Shown here one piece after another: positions 13,502 through 21,566 of a stretch of 41,393 nucleotides of DNA. Where the stretch lies: assembly GCA_002391225.1 (NCBI GenBank), contig DGRV01000030.1:5618-47010 (forward strand), written 5' to 3'. The notes beneath the pieces were generated by a model that saw only the letters and a program-made list of their open reading frames with translations, searched no databases and was not told the origin of the DNA. The first letter of the stretch is position 1; each line of letters opens with the position of its first letter. Made by a program: the position numbers and the translations under genes. The DNA is from Christensenella sp. UBA4379 (GTDB lineage: Bacteria; Bacillota; Clostridia; Christensenellales; Aristaeellaceae).

Positions 13502-15568
13502 TCATCCTTTCACGCTGCCCAGCGCCATGCCCGTCACAAAGTACTTCTGCAGGAAGGGATAGACGATCAGGATGGGCAAGGCGGTTACGATCGTAGTGGC
13601 GCACTGCACCGTCCGCTGTGTCACCGAGAAGGCAGCGGAAGCGGTGGCGGCATCGACCGTGGAGTTTGCAAGGTTCGAGGTCTGGCCGGCAGTGGCCAGC
13701 TTGCCCTTGAGGTAATACTGCAGGGTATCGAGGCGGCGCTCAGTGGGAATATACAGCATGGTATCAAACCAGGAGTTCCAAGCGCCAACGGCCACAAACA
13801 GGGCCACAGTTGCCAGCACCGGAGCGCACAGCGGGAAAATGATCTGCCAGTAGATGCGGAAATCCCCCGCGCCGTCGATACGGGCCGATTCCACCAGCTC
13901 GTTGGGCAGGCCCATGATATAGGTCCGGATGATGATCATGTTGAAGCAGGAATACATCGTCGGGATGATGTAGACCCAGAAGGAGTTCCGCAGCCCCAGC
14001 GTCTGGCTGATCAGCAGGTAGGTCGGGATCAGGCCGGCGTTCACGTACATGGTCAGGACCATGACGAGGGTGATGAACTTCCGCAGCACGTATTCCTTTC
14101 TGGATAGGGCGAAGGAAAGCATGCCGGTCCAGAACAGGTTGAGGACGGTCGTGATGATCGTCTTGGAAACGGAGATGATACCCGCCTGGGCGATGTCCGG
14201 GTCGTTCAGGATCCGCTCGTAGCTCTTGATGCTGAACTTGCGCGGCCAGATGCCGATGCCCCCGCGGGCGGCGTCGGTGCCGTCGTTGAAGGAATAAGCC
14301 ACAGTATTGAGCACCGGGTACAGGGTAATGAACATCAGCACGATCAGCAGGACCGCGTTGAAGATCGGGAAACCCATGTCCCGCTCGTAACGGAAAAAAT
14401 AAAGCAGGGCGAACGCCAGGATCACCAGCAGGGCGAGGGATACGTAGAACACGGCGCGGTACGCGGAAAGGCCTTTGACCATCTCCGGCACGGAGACGGT
14501 GACAGCTTTTTCTTTCTTCCCGCTGCCGGAGGTGTAGGTGTATTTGTCCGGGTTCTGTTCTCGGACCGTCTGCACGTCTGCGCCTTCCTGCGCCCCGGAA
14601 GCGTCCGCTTCGGCGGTGATCTCGCCGAGCCGGATCAGCCGGTCGTTCAGAGTGTTGACACGCACGGTCGTAACCATTAGGGCTGCCAGCAGGAGCACAG
14701 CCACAACCAGGATGCACAGCCGGACGGACCGCTGGAACGAAGCGTCTTTGATCAGGACTTTCTGGGATTTCAGCGTAAAGGCCAGCGCCCCGGCCGCAGC
14801 GCACATCAGGAAGATCACCGCAACGCGGAGAAGCCGGAAAGAATTCTTCTGATTGTCGATCTCTTCGATTTCAGCGGTGCTGCCGCGCGTCAGTCGGACT
14901 GCTTTGTCCTCGTTGTACCCGAAATGGATGAACGAGAGTTCCCCCAGCAGTTCGGCCGTGAGACTCTGCTTCGCCTGAGGAACCCCGGTCAGGTCCGCTT
15001 CGCCTTTCATTTTGCCGAGGCTGATAAAGAAGGAATCGGGATACGTCTTTTTGCATTTTTCGACTTCGCTGTCCTTGGCCAGGGTGATATAGAGGCCCTG
15101 ATCTCCCCGGGAATCCAGAAGGATCAGCACTTTGTCCTTGCCAAGGCCGGTCTCGTATTCGGCCGCCTCCGCTTCGGTGCACAGGGTCAGCCAGTATACT
15201 TTGGCGTTGCCTGCGCTCTGCTGGCCGACCTTCTGCAACAGGATGACACGCTTTCCATCCACGGTTTTTTTACCGTATTCCTGATGCAGTTCGATGGTTT
15301 TCCGGCCCATTTCGATACGTTCAGCCCCGATGGCGTCCTGAAGGACGGCCGCCTTTTCGTCGACCGTCACTGCATAGTCAGCCCATGAAGACGAAAGGAT
15401 CATCACAAAGATGAGGGCAAACACCAGCACCGTCGCAATGGTCAGGCAGAAGCGAAGCTGACCGCTGCTCATCCGCATGCCGCGGCGGACATACTCCGGG
15501 ATATCCCTGATGCCGTGCATATCCCTTGAGAAGGTTTTATCGTTTTTGTTTTCCGTCATGCTGCTCAT
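13502..15568 (-). CDS. LplC/YtcP-type ABC sugar permease with long N-terminal extension
   Basis: 688 residues, where LplC-type permeases usually have about 300. The start is the ATG at 15568, eight bases after AGGAGG; a GTG at 15571 is possible. The C-terminal part (from ~residue 400) is an ordinary permease, opening with MGFPIFNAVLLIVLMFITLYPV and containing the EAA loop ELVESARIDGAGDFRIYW, which contacts the ATPase. The extension has a membrane helix at ~40-61, a polar domain of ~180 residues (62-245), two membrane helices (246-266 and 281-303), a second polar loop (304-370) and a helix at 371-393. The reading frame is continuous. I do not recognise the extension. It works with lplB and lplA next to it; the ATPase is not in the window, as is common for this class. 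Confidence 0.88.
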   Translation of the reverse strand: MSSMTENKNDKTFSRDMHGIRDIPEYVRRGMRMSSGQLRFCLTIATVLVFALIFVMILSSSWADYAVTVDEKAAVLQDAIGAERIEMGRKTIELHQEYGKKTVDGKRVILLQKVGQQSAGNAKVYWLTLCTEAEAAEYETGLGKDKVLILLDSRGDQGLYITLAKDSEVEKCKKTYPDSFFISLGKMKGEADLTGVPQAKQSLTAELLGELSFIHFGYNEDKAVRLTRGSTAEIEEIDNQKNSFRLLRVAVIFLMCAAAGALAFTLKSQKVLIKDASFQRSVRLCILVVAVLLLAALMVTTVRVNTLNDRLIRLGEITAEADASGAQEGADVQTVREQNPDKYTYTSGSGKKEKAVTVSVPEMVKGLSAYRAVFYVSLALLVILAFALLYFFRYERDMGFPIFNAVLLIVLMFITLYPVLNTVAYSFNDGTDAARGGIGIWPRKFSIKSYERILNDPDIAQAGIISVSKTIITTVLNLFWTGMLSFALSRKEYVLRKFITLVMVLTMYVNAGLIPTYLLISQTLGLRNSFWVYIIPTMYSCFNMIIIRTYIMGLPNELVESARIDGAGDFRIYWQIIFPLCAPVLATVALFVAVGAWNSWFDTMLYIPTERRLDTLQYYLKGKLATAGQTSNLANSTVDAATASAAFSVTQRTVQCATTIVTALPILIVYPFLQKYFVTGMALGSVKG

Positions 15569-15589
15569 CACGCACTCCTCCTTTCAGGC

Positions 15590-16588
15590 TTACAGCAGCG
15601 AATCTTCGCCGAGACGCTTGGCGATAAAGTTCGCGCCTGTCAGCAGGATGATGGCGACCAGGCTCTTGAAGATACCGGCCGCGGTGCCCAGACCGATATC
15701 AAGGGTCTGCGTGCCGTACTCCATGACGTATAAGTCAACGGTATATGCAACATGCATGGTACCGGAGGATTTCAGTAGGTACTGGATTTCAAAGCCGGTA
15801 TCCAGCAGATGGCCGATGTTCATGATCAGGAGGATCATGAAGGTCGAGCGGATACCCGGGAGGGTGACGTGCAGGATGCGCTGGAAACGGCCCGCACCGT
15901 CAATGGAAGCAGCCTCGTACAGGCAGGGGTCGATTCCCGTCATGGCGGAGATATAAATGATGGTGCCCCAGCCGACTTCCTTCCAGACGTTGATCACGCC
16001 GACCAGCCACCAGAAATATTTTTCCTCGCCCAGCCAGTTCGGACCTTTTTTGACCAGGCCGCTGGTCAGGAGCAGTTCGTTGATCGGGCCGGGGGTGATG
16101 TCGCTCGAGTCAAAGATGATCTTGGCCATGCCGACCACGATAATCATGCTCAGGAAGTGGGGCAGATAGGTGACCGTCTGTACGGTCCGCTTGAACTTCC
16201 TGTTGCGCACCTCGTTCAGGAGCACCGCCAGGATAATGGCCGATACTGTGCCCAGCACAAGGTTGATCAGGCTCATCGCGATGGTGTTGCGGAGGGTCTC
16301 CTGGAAGGTGATCGCGTTGGCGCTGAAAAGATTGGTAAAGTTTTTAAACCCGTACCAGGCCGGCGTCTGGCCGGAAAGGAACGGGATCAGAGTACCCCGC
16401 TCATTGGCGATGTCGAGGAATGCGTTCCTCCAGCCCCACAGCGGGAAATAATTGAACAGAAAAACATACAGCAGCATCGGCACGGACATAAGGGCCAGTT
16501 GCCACTGCTTTCCGAGCTGCCGGAAAAAGCCCGTTTTATTTTTCTTTGCCGCCGCTTTGCCGCCAAAGTCTTTGGGTACACTGGTCAT
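15590..16588 (-). CDS. LplB-type ABC sugar permease
   Basis: 332 residues, slightly long for the family. It is one half of the membrane channel of a CUT1 carbohydrate importer. Six membrane segments are visible, beginning with LALMSVPMLLYVFLFNYFPLWG. The EAA loop is present as LYEAASIDGAGRFQRILHVTLPG. The typical LplB passages NLVLGTVSAIILAVLLNEVRN and TYLPHFLSMIIVVGM are clear. Start ATG 16588 follows a G-rich site. It lies 21 bases before lplC and 71 bases after lplA, with a terminator-like hairpin in the latter gap. Confidence 0.93.
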   Translation of the reverse strand: MTSVPKDFGGKAAAKKNKTGFFRQLGKQWQLALMSVPMLLYVFLFNYFPLWGWRNAFLDIANERGTLIPFLSGQTPAWYGFKNFTNLFSANAITFQETLRNTIAMSLINLVLGTVSAIILAVLLNEVRNRKFKRTVQTVTYLPHFLSMIIVVGMAKIIFDSSDITPGPINELLLTSGLVKKGPNWLGEEKYFWWLVGVINVWKEVGWGTIIYISAMTGIDPCLYEAASIDGAGRFQRILHVTLPGIRSTFMILLIMNIGHLLDTGFEIQYLLKSSGTMHVAYTVDLYVMEYGTQTLDIGLGTAAGIFKSLVAIILLTGANFIAKRLGEDSLL

Positions 16589-16604
16589 GTCCCTGCCCCC
16601 TTTT

Positions 16605-16641
16605 GAAAAATCAGAGGGGAGAGAACAAAGCTCTCCCCTCT
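16605..16641 (-). terminator. Hairpin between lplA and lplB (partial terminator)
   Basis: AGAGGGGAGAG (16613-16623) and CTCTCCCCTCT (16631-16641) pair; on the minus strand the stem is followed by GATTTTTC. Within an operon this would make the binding protein more abundant than the permeases. Confidence 0.75.
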
Positions 16642-16659
16642 GGCCTGAATCAGCTTAAA

Positions 16660-18375
16660 TTACTGGTTGTCAAGAACCTTGTGGGCTTCCTTGACGACGG
16701 CTTCCTGCATGTAGGCGCCGAATTCATCCGCGTAGGGCTTGATTTCGCTGACGAAAGCGTCCCACTTGGCGTCGAATTCAGACTCGTCGCACATGATCAG
16801 CTCGGGCAGGCGGATATCCTGAACCTTCAGGAAGTTGTCGTGGGCGGTATTGACCGGTGTGTAGTCGATCTGCCAGGCTTCGCCGTAAGGCGCCAGCTCA
16901 ATGGGCGGATTGACGAAGTCAGCAAACTTCTGATAGCCGTAGCCGGCCAGGAATTCCTTGTCATAATCGTTCATCAGACCGAAGACGATCTCGGGCTGGT
17001 TGGCGACTTCCCAGCAGTTGCCGGCCTTGACGACCTTGTCACCGACCTGGATGTCGTTCAGGATGTAGCCCTGCTTCTTGGGGCTGCTCTGGGTGAAAGC
17101 TTCCGCCTTGTTGGCGAGCTTCCAGGCGGCATCCTGGGTCTGGTTGTACTGTTCGCGAGTCATCTGCAGGCGGCCTTCATCGTCAATATAGTAGTCTTCG
17201 CCTTCAATGCCCCAGTTGAAAATCAGCTGCCATTCGTCAGACATCATTTCTTCCCACATGGCCACAATGCGCTCGGGGCACGGGCAGGTGGTGGAGATAC
17301 CGAAGCCGCGGCGGACATTTGGCAGGGAGCCGTTCAGATAATGCTCTTCAATTTTCCAGTCGGCCGAGGGCATTTCGACGCCTTCGATATCCTCTTCGTC
17401 ATAGACGAGGCCCAGAGCCGCGTAGGTGCGGTCATACTTCTGAGCGTCCAGCAGGGCGGAGGTGGCGGTGCCGAAGTCCCACGCCTGGTCGAACATGCCC
17501 AGCACGGTGCCGTTGGACAGGGCGGCGATATACTGGTCGAAGGTCATGGTGAAGGTATTGCGGTCGATCAGGCCGGCATGATACGCATCGTTCAGCTTCT
17601 TGTAATAGGCCTTGGCATAGGGCTTGTCGATAAATGTTTCGGTGTGGAAATCAGGATCATTCACATCAATCAGCACTTCGCCGTCGTTCGGGCGGCCCAT
17701 CAGGTGCTGCACGGGGTTGATCAGGCAGAAGTGGCGCCAGTCTTCGCAGAGGATCGCGAAGCCGGTGTAGGGAGTGCCGTTTTCATCGGTGGGATTGGCA
17801 TCCAGGAAGCGCTCGAGCAGATCGAAGTATTCATCAGCGGTCTTGATCTGAGGATAGTTGTCCCATTCAAGAACCTGCTTCTGAATGAAGAAGGCGGGGC
17901 CGCCGACGGAGTTGGCGATCTGGTCGCCATCCGCAAGGCCGTAGTTGGGGATGATGTAGAGGACGTCATTGCCGTTCGCGTCCTTCTCGATCAGGCGAGC
18001 CTTCTGGGGCTCGATGTGCGCCCACAGACGGGGGGTCTTTTCGGGGCTGACATAGTCCAGCAGGTTGATCAGAGCGCCGCCGTTGATGATCAGGTCAGCG
18101 CTGTTGCCGCCGTCGAACAGGTCCGGATAGTCTTTGCCGACGATTTTGATACCCAGGGTTTCGTCCAGGTCGCCGGTGAGGAAGGAGAAGTTGAACTTCA
18201 CACCGAACTTCTCTTCGATCAGCTTGTAGATCTTGTTGTCTTCCGTGGGCTGGTCGCCGGGATCGCCGCGGAATACGGTCAGGGTGATGGGTTCCGGGGT
18301 TCCTTCCGCGAATACGGCGGGAACCAGGGAGAGTATCAGCGCCATGGTCAAAAGAGCTGCACACAGTTTCTTCAT
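16660..18375 (-). CDS. LplA-type extracellular sugar-binding protein
   Basis: 571 residues. The start is the ATG at 18375, nine bases after AAGGAGG; the ATG at 18384 would touch that site. A signal peptide (MKKLCAALLTMALILSLVPAVFA) precedes EGTPEPITLTVF. The family features are the PITLTVFRGDPGDQPTEDN opening, FGVKFNFSFLTGD, and the hinge passages around YPDLFDGGNSADLI. It captures an oligosaccharide outside the cell and passes it to LplBC. No lipobox cysteine is present, so membrane attachment is unexplained. It is the first gene of the operon lplA-lplB-lplC-araC. The sugar is unknown; no glycosidase lies nearby. Confidence 0.9.
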   Translation of the reverse strand: MKKLCAALLTMALILSLVPAVFAEGTPEPITLTVFRGDPGDQPTEDNKIYKLIEEKFGVKFNFSFLTGDLDETLGIKIVGKDYPDLFDGGNSADLIINGGALINLLDYVSPEKTPRLWAHIEPQKARLIEKDANGNDVLYIIPNYGLADGDQIANSVGGPAFFIQKQVLEWDNYPQIKTADEYFDLLERFLDANPTDENGTPYTGFAILCEDWRHFCLINPVQHLMGRPNDGEVLIDVNDPDFHTETFIDKPYAKAYYKKLNDAYHAGLIDRNTFTMTFDQYIAALSNGTVLGMFDQAWDFGTATSALLDAQKYDRTYAALGLVYDEEDIEGVEMPSADWKIEEHYLNGSLPNVRRGFGISTTCPCPERIVAMWEEMMSDEWQLIFNWGIEGEDYYIDDEGRLQMTREQYNQTQDAAWKLANKAEAFTQSSPKKQGYILNDIQVGDKVVKAGNCWEVANQPEIVFGLMNDYDKEFLAGYGYQKFADFVNPPIELAPYGEAWQIDYTPVNTAHDNFLKVQDIRLPELIMCDESEFDAKWDAFVSEIKPYADEFGAYMQEAVVKEAHKVLDNQ

Positions 18376-18425
18376 GGATGCCATCCTCCTTGCATGTTTT
18401 TGAGCAGTCCGCTCATTTTTTTCAC

Positions 18426-18454
18426 ATTATCGCCGATCAATGGAAAACAATCAA
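18426..18454 (-). promoter_or_regulatory. Promoter of lplA
   Basis: TTGATT (18454-18449), 17-base spacer, GATAAT (18431-18426). It is about 50 bases upstream of the start and is the likely target of the AraC-type regulator. Confidence 0.65.
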
Positions 18455-18681
18455 TGGCAGATCCGGTTTCTTCTGATCAACGGTTGCGCTAAAACTGCTC
18501 GGCTTTTGATTTTTCCGCGGCCCCGAAATTTCTTTACTATCAGCATAAACGCCCTGTTACACAAGTACTTTCCGCTGATTGGAAAAGATTTTCCAGGCCT
18601 TTTTGGCCATGTATTATCTGGTATTCGCCGGACCTGTTCCGCCAGTACGCCGATCCGTCCAGGCATCTGTTGGATGGATAA

Positions 18682-18710
18682 ATCTTACCAGGTTTTTCAA
18701 GGATTGTCAA
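18682..18710 (-). promoter_or_regulatory. Possible distal leftward promoter
   Basis: TTGACA (18710-18705), 17-base spacer, TAAGAT (18687-18682). It would give lplA a leader of about 300 bases. The stretch 18455-18820 has no supported gene; the small frames in it lack ribosome sites. Confidence 0.5.
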
Positions 18711-18822
18711 TCCCTCCCCAACATTAATGCTCAAATATTGCGCTGTTTTGCTCACGATTACATTTTTATCCTTTCCCTTTCCAGCCACCCCGGCAATCCT
18801 TGAGCGAATCAAAATAGCAGCT

Positions 18823-18851
18823 TTGACAAAGCGGGCATCCTTCTGTACAAT
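18823..18851 (+). promoter_or_regulatory. Promoter of the metallo-beta-lactamase-fold gene
   Basis: Consensus TTGACA (18823-18828), 17-base spacer, TACAAT (18846-18851). The transcript would have a leader of about 220 bases that contains the whole left GTGAAGTT repeat. Confidence 0.8.
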
Positions 18852-18880
18852 ATCCTTGAGAGATGCATATTCCCCGCGCC

Positions 18881-19027
18881 GGTGAAATTTGGGTGAAGTT
18901 TGGTGAAGTTTGAGTGAAGTTTTAAATTAAAAACTTCACCACCAAATATGCTGATATATCAGTCACATTTGACAATCCAGTGAAGTTAGTGAAGTTTTTT
19001 TGGAGTTCTTACCAGTTTTTTATTTTT
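18881..19027 (+). repeat. GTGAAGTT-rich repeat, left copy
   Basis: Contains five direct GTGAAGTT octamers (two of them as GTGAAGTTAGTGAAGTTTTT near 18990), the hairpin GTGAAGTTTT/AAAACTTCAC, and the palindrome CTGATATATCAG. A close copy in the opposite direction lies at 19970-20104. The two align over about 130 bases, with a gap where the left copy has an extra GTGAAGTT unit. Confidence 0.85.
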
Positions 19028-19079
19028 TGTACGGAAGACACGTTTTGAAAGCAGACGGAAGATCCACGGGAAGAAAACC

Positions 19080-19664
19080 ATGATCAGACTTAAATACGGC
19101 CCTACCAATACCTATTATATTCCCGGCAGGAACGGCGGGCTGCTGGTGGATACGGATACCGTCGGGACGATGCAGGGGTTCTATCAGGCCCTCAAAGCAA
19201 ACAGTCTTCGGGTGAAGAACATTTCCTATGTGCTTGCTACCCATTACCACCCGGATCACATGGGGCTGATCAGCGCCCTGGTAAAGCAGAGGGTTGGGCT
19301 TTTGCTCCTGGACGTGCAGAAGCCCTTCGTCCATTTTTCAGATCCGGTTTTTTCCAGAGCGGGGTTTTCTGTAGAACCGATTGACGAAAGCTCAGCGGAG
19401 ATCGTTTCGTGCCGGGACAGCAGGAGGTTCCTGAATACCATGGGGATTGCCGGAGAAATCGTTTCCACCCCCAGCCACAGCCCTGACAGCGTTTCCCTGA
19501 TTCTGGACGACGGGGACTGTTTTGTCGGGGATCTGGAACCCATCGAATATCTGGACGCCTATGAAAGCAACGAGGCGTTACAGGCGGACTGGGACTTACT
19601 GATGTCTTATCCCCTGAAAAGGATCTTCTATGGCCATGTAAACGCGAAAACCATCCAATCGTAA
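19080..19664 (+). CDS. Metallo-beta-lactamase-fold hydrolase
   Basis: 194 residues. The zinc site is complete in outline: THYHPDH (the HxHxDH motif), a further histidine in PSHSPDSVSL, the bridging aspartate in FVGDLEP, and the last histidine in FYGHVNAK. The N-terminal YGPTNTYYIPGRNGGLLVDTDT is the usual first strands of the fold. The protein is short and has no extra domain, so the substrate (thioester, phosphodiester, lactone) cannot be assigned. The start ATG 19080 follows GGAAG. It stands alone between inverted repeats, with its own promoter, and ends in a perfect hairpin followed by repeat copy 2. Confidence 0.85.
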   Translation: MIRLKYGPTNTYYIPGRNGGLLVDTDTVGTMQGFYQALKANSLRVKNISYVLATHYHPDHMGLISALVKQRVGLLLLDVQKPFVHFSDPVFSRAGFSVEPIDESSAEIVSCRDSRRFLNTMGIAGEIVSTPSHSPDSVSLILDDGDCFVGDLEPIEYLDAYESNEALQADWDLLMSYPLKRIFYGHVNAKTIQS

Positions 19665-19691
19665 CTGTTCAGTCTTTGACTGAACAGTTAC
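19661..19691 (+). other. Perfect 14-pair hairpin overlapping the stop codon
   Basis: GTAACTGTTCAGTC and GACTGAACAGTTAC pair around TTT. The stop codon is inside the first arm. There is no T run, so it is more likely an RNA 3' structure than a standard terminator. A second small hairpin, GGGGAC-tct-GTCCCC, follows. Confidence 0.75.
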
Positions 19692-19731
19692 TGGGACGGG
19701 GACTCTGTCCCCTTCCCACGCTTTCCCCTAC

Positions 19732-19921
19732 GGATTTGCCTCTCGCCCTTTCAGGGCTCCCGGGCGGCAAATCCGCAAGGTACGCATTTTTGCTCCCGCA
19801 GAAGTGAAGGTGTCTTCTCTTCCCAAGGCATATTCTGCTCCGCAAAAATGCTCCTCGCACCGGCAAAGCCGGTACTGCGGATTACAATCAGGGGGAGGAA
19901 TCCCCCTGATCACCCCCCACC
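19732..19921 (+). repeat. Structured dispersed element, copy 2
   Basis: Same order of stems as copy 1: GGATTTGCC/GGCAAATCC with tip CCC-tttca-GGG; GCATTTTTGC/GCAAAAATGC extended by CGCAGAA/TTCTGC; ACCGGC-aaa-GCCGGT; the bracket AATCCGC/GCGGATT; and the perfect ATCAGGGGGA/TCCCCCTGAT. It lies downstream of, and in line with, the metallo-beta-lactamase gene. Confidence 0.8.
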
Positions 19922-19969
19922 GTTAAATGGCAAACTCCTTTCGATCTCAGGGGACCGAATAGTTTCTAA

Positions 19970-20104
19970 ATTTTTAAAAAACCATAAGAATTCCAAAAAA
20001 ACTTCACTAACTTCACCAGATTGACGAAATGCCCTGATATATCAGCATATTTCGTAGTGAAGTTTTTCTTTGAAAACTTCACTAAAACTTCACTTTCTTT
20101 CACC
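19970..20104 (-). repeat. GTGAAGTT-rich repeat, right copy (inverted)
   Basis: Reverse-strand homologue of 18881-19027, with GTGAAGTTTT/AAAACTTCAC, the palindrome CTGATATATCAG, and the same tail GTGAAGTTAGTGAAGTTTTT. It ends about 55 bases before the pheS promoter. Confidence 0.85.
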
Positions 20105-20159
20105 TGCCCGGCCGCAGCCTCCCCCGTCAAAGGCCCGCGCATCCATGCGTGCGTCATGG

Positions 20160-20188
20160 TTGACTTTCCTTCTTTTCCGTGCTAAAAT
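20160..20188 (+). promoter_or_regulatory. Promoter of pheST
   Basis: TTGACT (20160-20165), 17-base spacer, TAAAAT (20183-20188), directly before the T-box leader. Confidence 0.8.
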
Positions 20189-20194
20189 GCCTTC

Positions 20195-20494
20195 CATACG
20201 GCGCTGAGGAGGAACAACCTCTGCCGCACATTTGCCGGGGTCAGAGAGGGCGGTCACGGGCTGAAAGCCGCCTGCGGCAAAGGCAGAGCATTCGCCTCCA
20301 AGCCGCAGCGGTCAAGGGCCTTTGAGGCCAGATAGCCGCTGCCGTTTTCCCCGCGTTACTGGGGATTTCAATGAGGGTCAAACTGCTTCTTCCGCGGGCC
20401 TGCGCCCGGCGGGGGAGACAAGCCAACCGAACACGGGTGGTACCGCGTCCATGCACGCCCCGTGCGCCGTCAGGCGCACAGGGCGTTTTGAATT
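20195..20494 (+). promoter_or_regulatory. T-box riboswitch (tRNA-Phe sensing) with terminator
   Basis: The leader contains the T-box core CGGGTGGTACCGCG near 20434-20447 and stem I features (AGAGAGGGCGG and GGGCTGAAAGCCGCC). TTC at 20291-20293 is a plausible Phe specifier. The terminator is ACGCCCCGTGCGCC with GGCGCACAGGGCGT followed by TTTTG, ending near 20491. Uncharged tRNA-Phe would favour the antiterminator and switch on pheST. Confidence 0.9.
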
Positions 20495-20519
20495 GAAAAA
20501 ATGGGAGGAAACGAGCCAA

Positions 20520-21548
20520 ATGGGTATGTTGGAAGATTTGAAGCTTCTGGACGAATCGCTGGAACAGGAGCTTCAGCAGACGGAAAACCTGTCCGCCCTG
20601 GAAGCGCTCCGCGTCAAGATGCTGGGCAAAAAGGGCCAGCTGACGGCGCTGCTTCGGTCCATGGGCAGCCTGAGCCCCGAGGACAGGCCGAAGTTCGGGC
20701 AGATGATCAACGAGCGCCGCGAGCGCTTCACCGCCCTGCTGGATGAAAAGCAGCAGAAGATGCAGGAGCTGGCCAAGGAGCTGCAGCTGCGCCAGGAGAA
20801 GATCGACATCACCGAGCCCCGGCCGCTGCCGCAGGTCGGCTCCCCGCACCCCAACACTCTGGTTTTAAACGAGGTGGTGGACTGCTTCACCGGCCTGGGC
20901 TTCGAGGTGGTGGAAGGCCCCGAGGTGGAGCTGGACCACTTTAACTTTGAGCTGCTCAACATCCCCAAGAACCATCCCGCCCGGGATGCGCAGGACACCT
21001 TCTACATTGACGACAACGTGGTGCTGCGCACCCACACCTCCCCCGTGCAGGCCCGGATCATGACGACGCGCAAGCCGCCCATCCGGATCATCTGCCCCGG
21101 CCGGGTCTACCGCGCCGACGAGGTGGACGCCACCCACAGCCCGGTCTTCCATCAGATCGAGGGCCTGGTGATCGACGAGAACATCTCCATGGGCGACCTC
21201 AAGGCCACCCTGGCCGCCTTCGCCAACCGCCTATACGGAAGCGACATCGACGTGCGCTTCCGCCCCTCCTTCTTCCCCTTCACCGAGCCCTCCGCCGAGG
21301 TAGACCTGACCTGCGTCTCCTGCCGCGGCAAGGGCTGCCGGATGTGCAAGAACACCGGCTGGATCGAGGTGCTGGGCTGCGGCATGGTCAACCCCAAGGT
21401 GCTGGACATGTGCGGTATCGATTCCAAGAAGTATTCCGGCTTCGCTTTCGGCATCGGCCTGGAGCGGATCACCATGCTGCGCTACGGCATCAGGGACATG
21501 CGGCTGCTCTACGAGGGAGACATGCGCTTCCTCCGCCAGTTCCGCTGA
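20520..21548 (+). CDS. pheS: Phenylalanyl-tRNA synthetase alpha subunit
   Basis: 342 residues, normal length. It forms the catalytic half of the (alpha-beta)2 enzyme that charges tRNA-Phe. The N-terminal coiled coil (~1-85) binds tRNA. Class II motif 2 is seen in RIICPGRVYRADEVDATHSPVFHQIEGLVID, and motif 3 in GFAFGIGLERITMLRYGIRDMR. A cysteine cluster (CVSCRGKGCRMC, then GCGM) is typical of the bacterial subunit. Start ATG 20520, 11 bases after GGGAGG. It is controlled by the T-box leader and followed 18 bases later by pheT. Confidence 0.97.
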   Translation: MGMLEDLKLLDESLEQELQQTENLSALEALRVKMLGKKGQLTALLRSMGSLSPEDRPKFGQMINERRERFTALLDEKQQKMQELAKELQLRQEKIDITEPRPLPQVGSPHPNTLVLNEVVDCFTGLGFEVVEGPEVELDHFNFELLNIPKNHPARDAQDTFYIDDNVVLRTHTSPVQARIMTTRKPPIRIICPGRVYRADEVDATHSPVFHQIEGLVIDENISMGDLKATLAAFANRLYGSDIDVRFRPSFFPFTEPSAEVDLTCVSCRGKGCRMCKNTGWIEVLGCGMVNPKVLDMCGIDSKKYSGFAFGIGLERITMLRYGIRDMRLLYEGDMRFLRQFR

Positions 21549-21566
21549 CACGGGAGGACAATCGCT

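Noticed and set aside
16546..18492. Rightward 648-residue frame opposite lplA
   Set aside because: Antisense to a clear binding-protein gene with a good start; no independent evidence.
18455..18812. Small frames in the gap upstream of lplA
   Set aside because: No ribosome sites, no coding bias and conflicting promoters; treated as non-coding.
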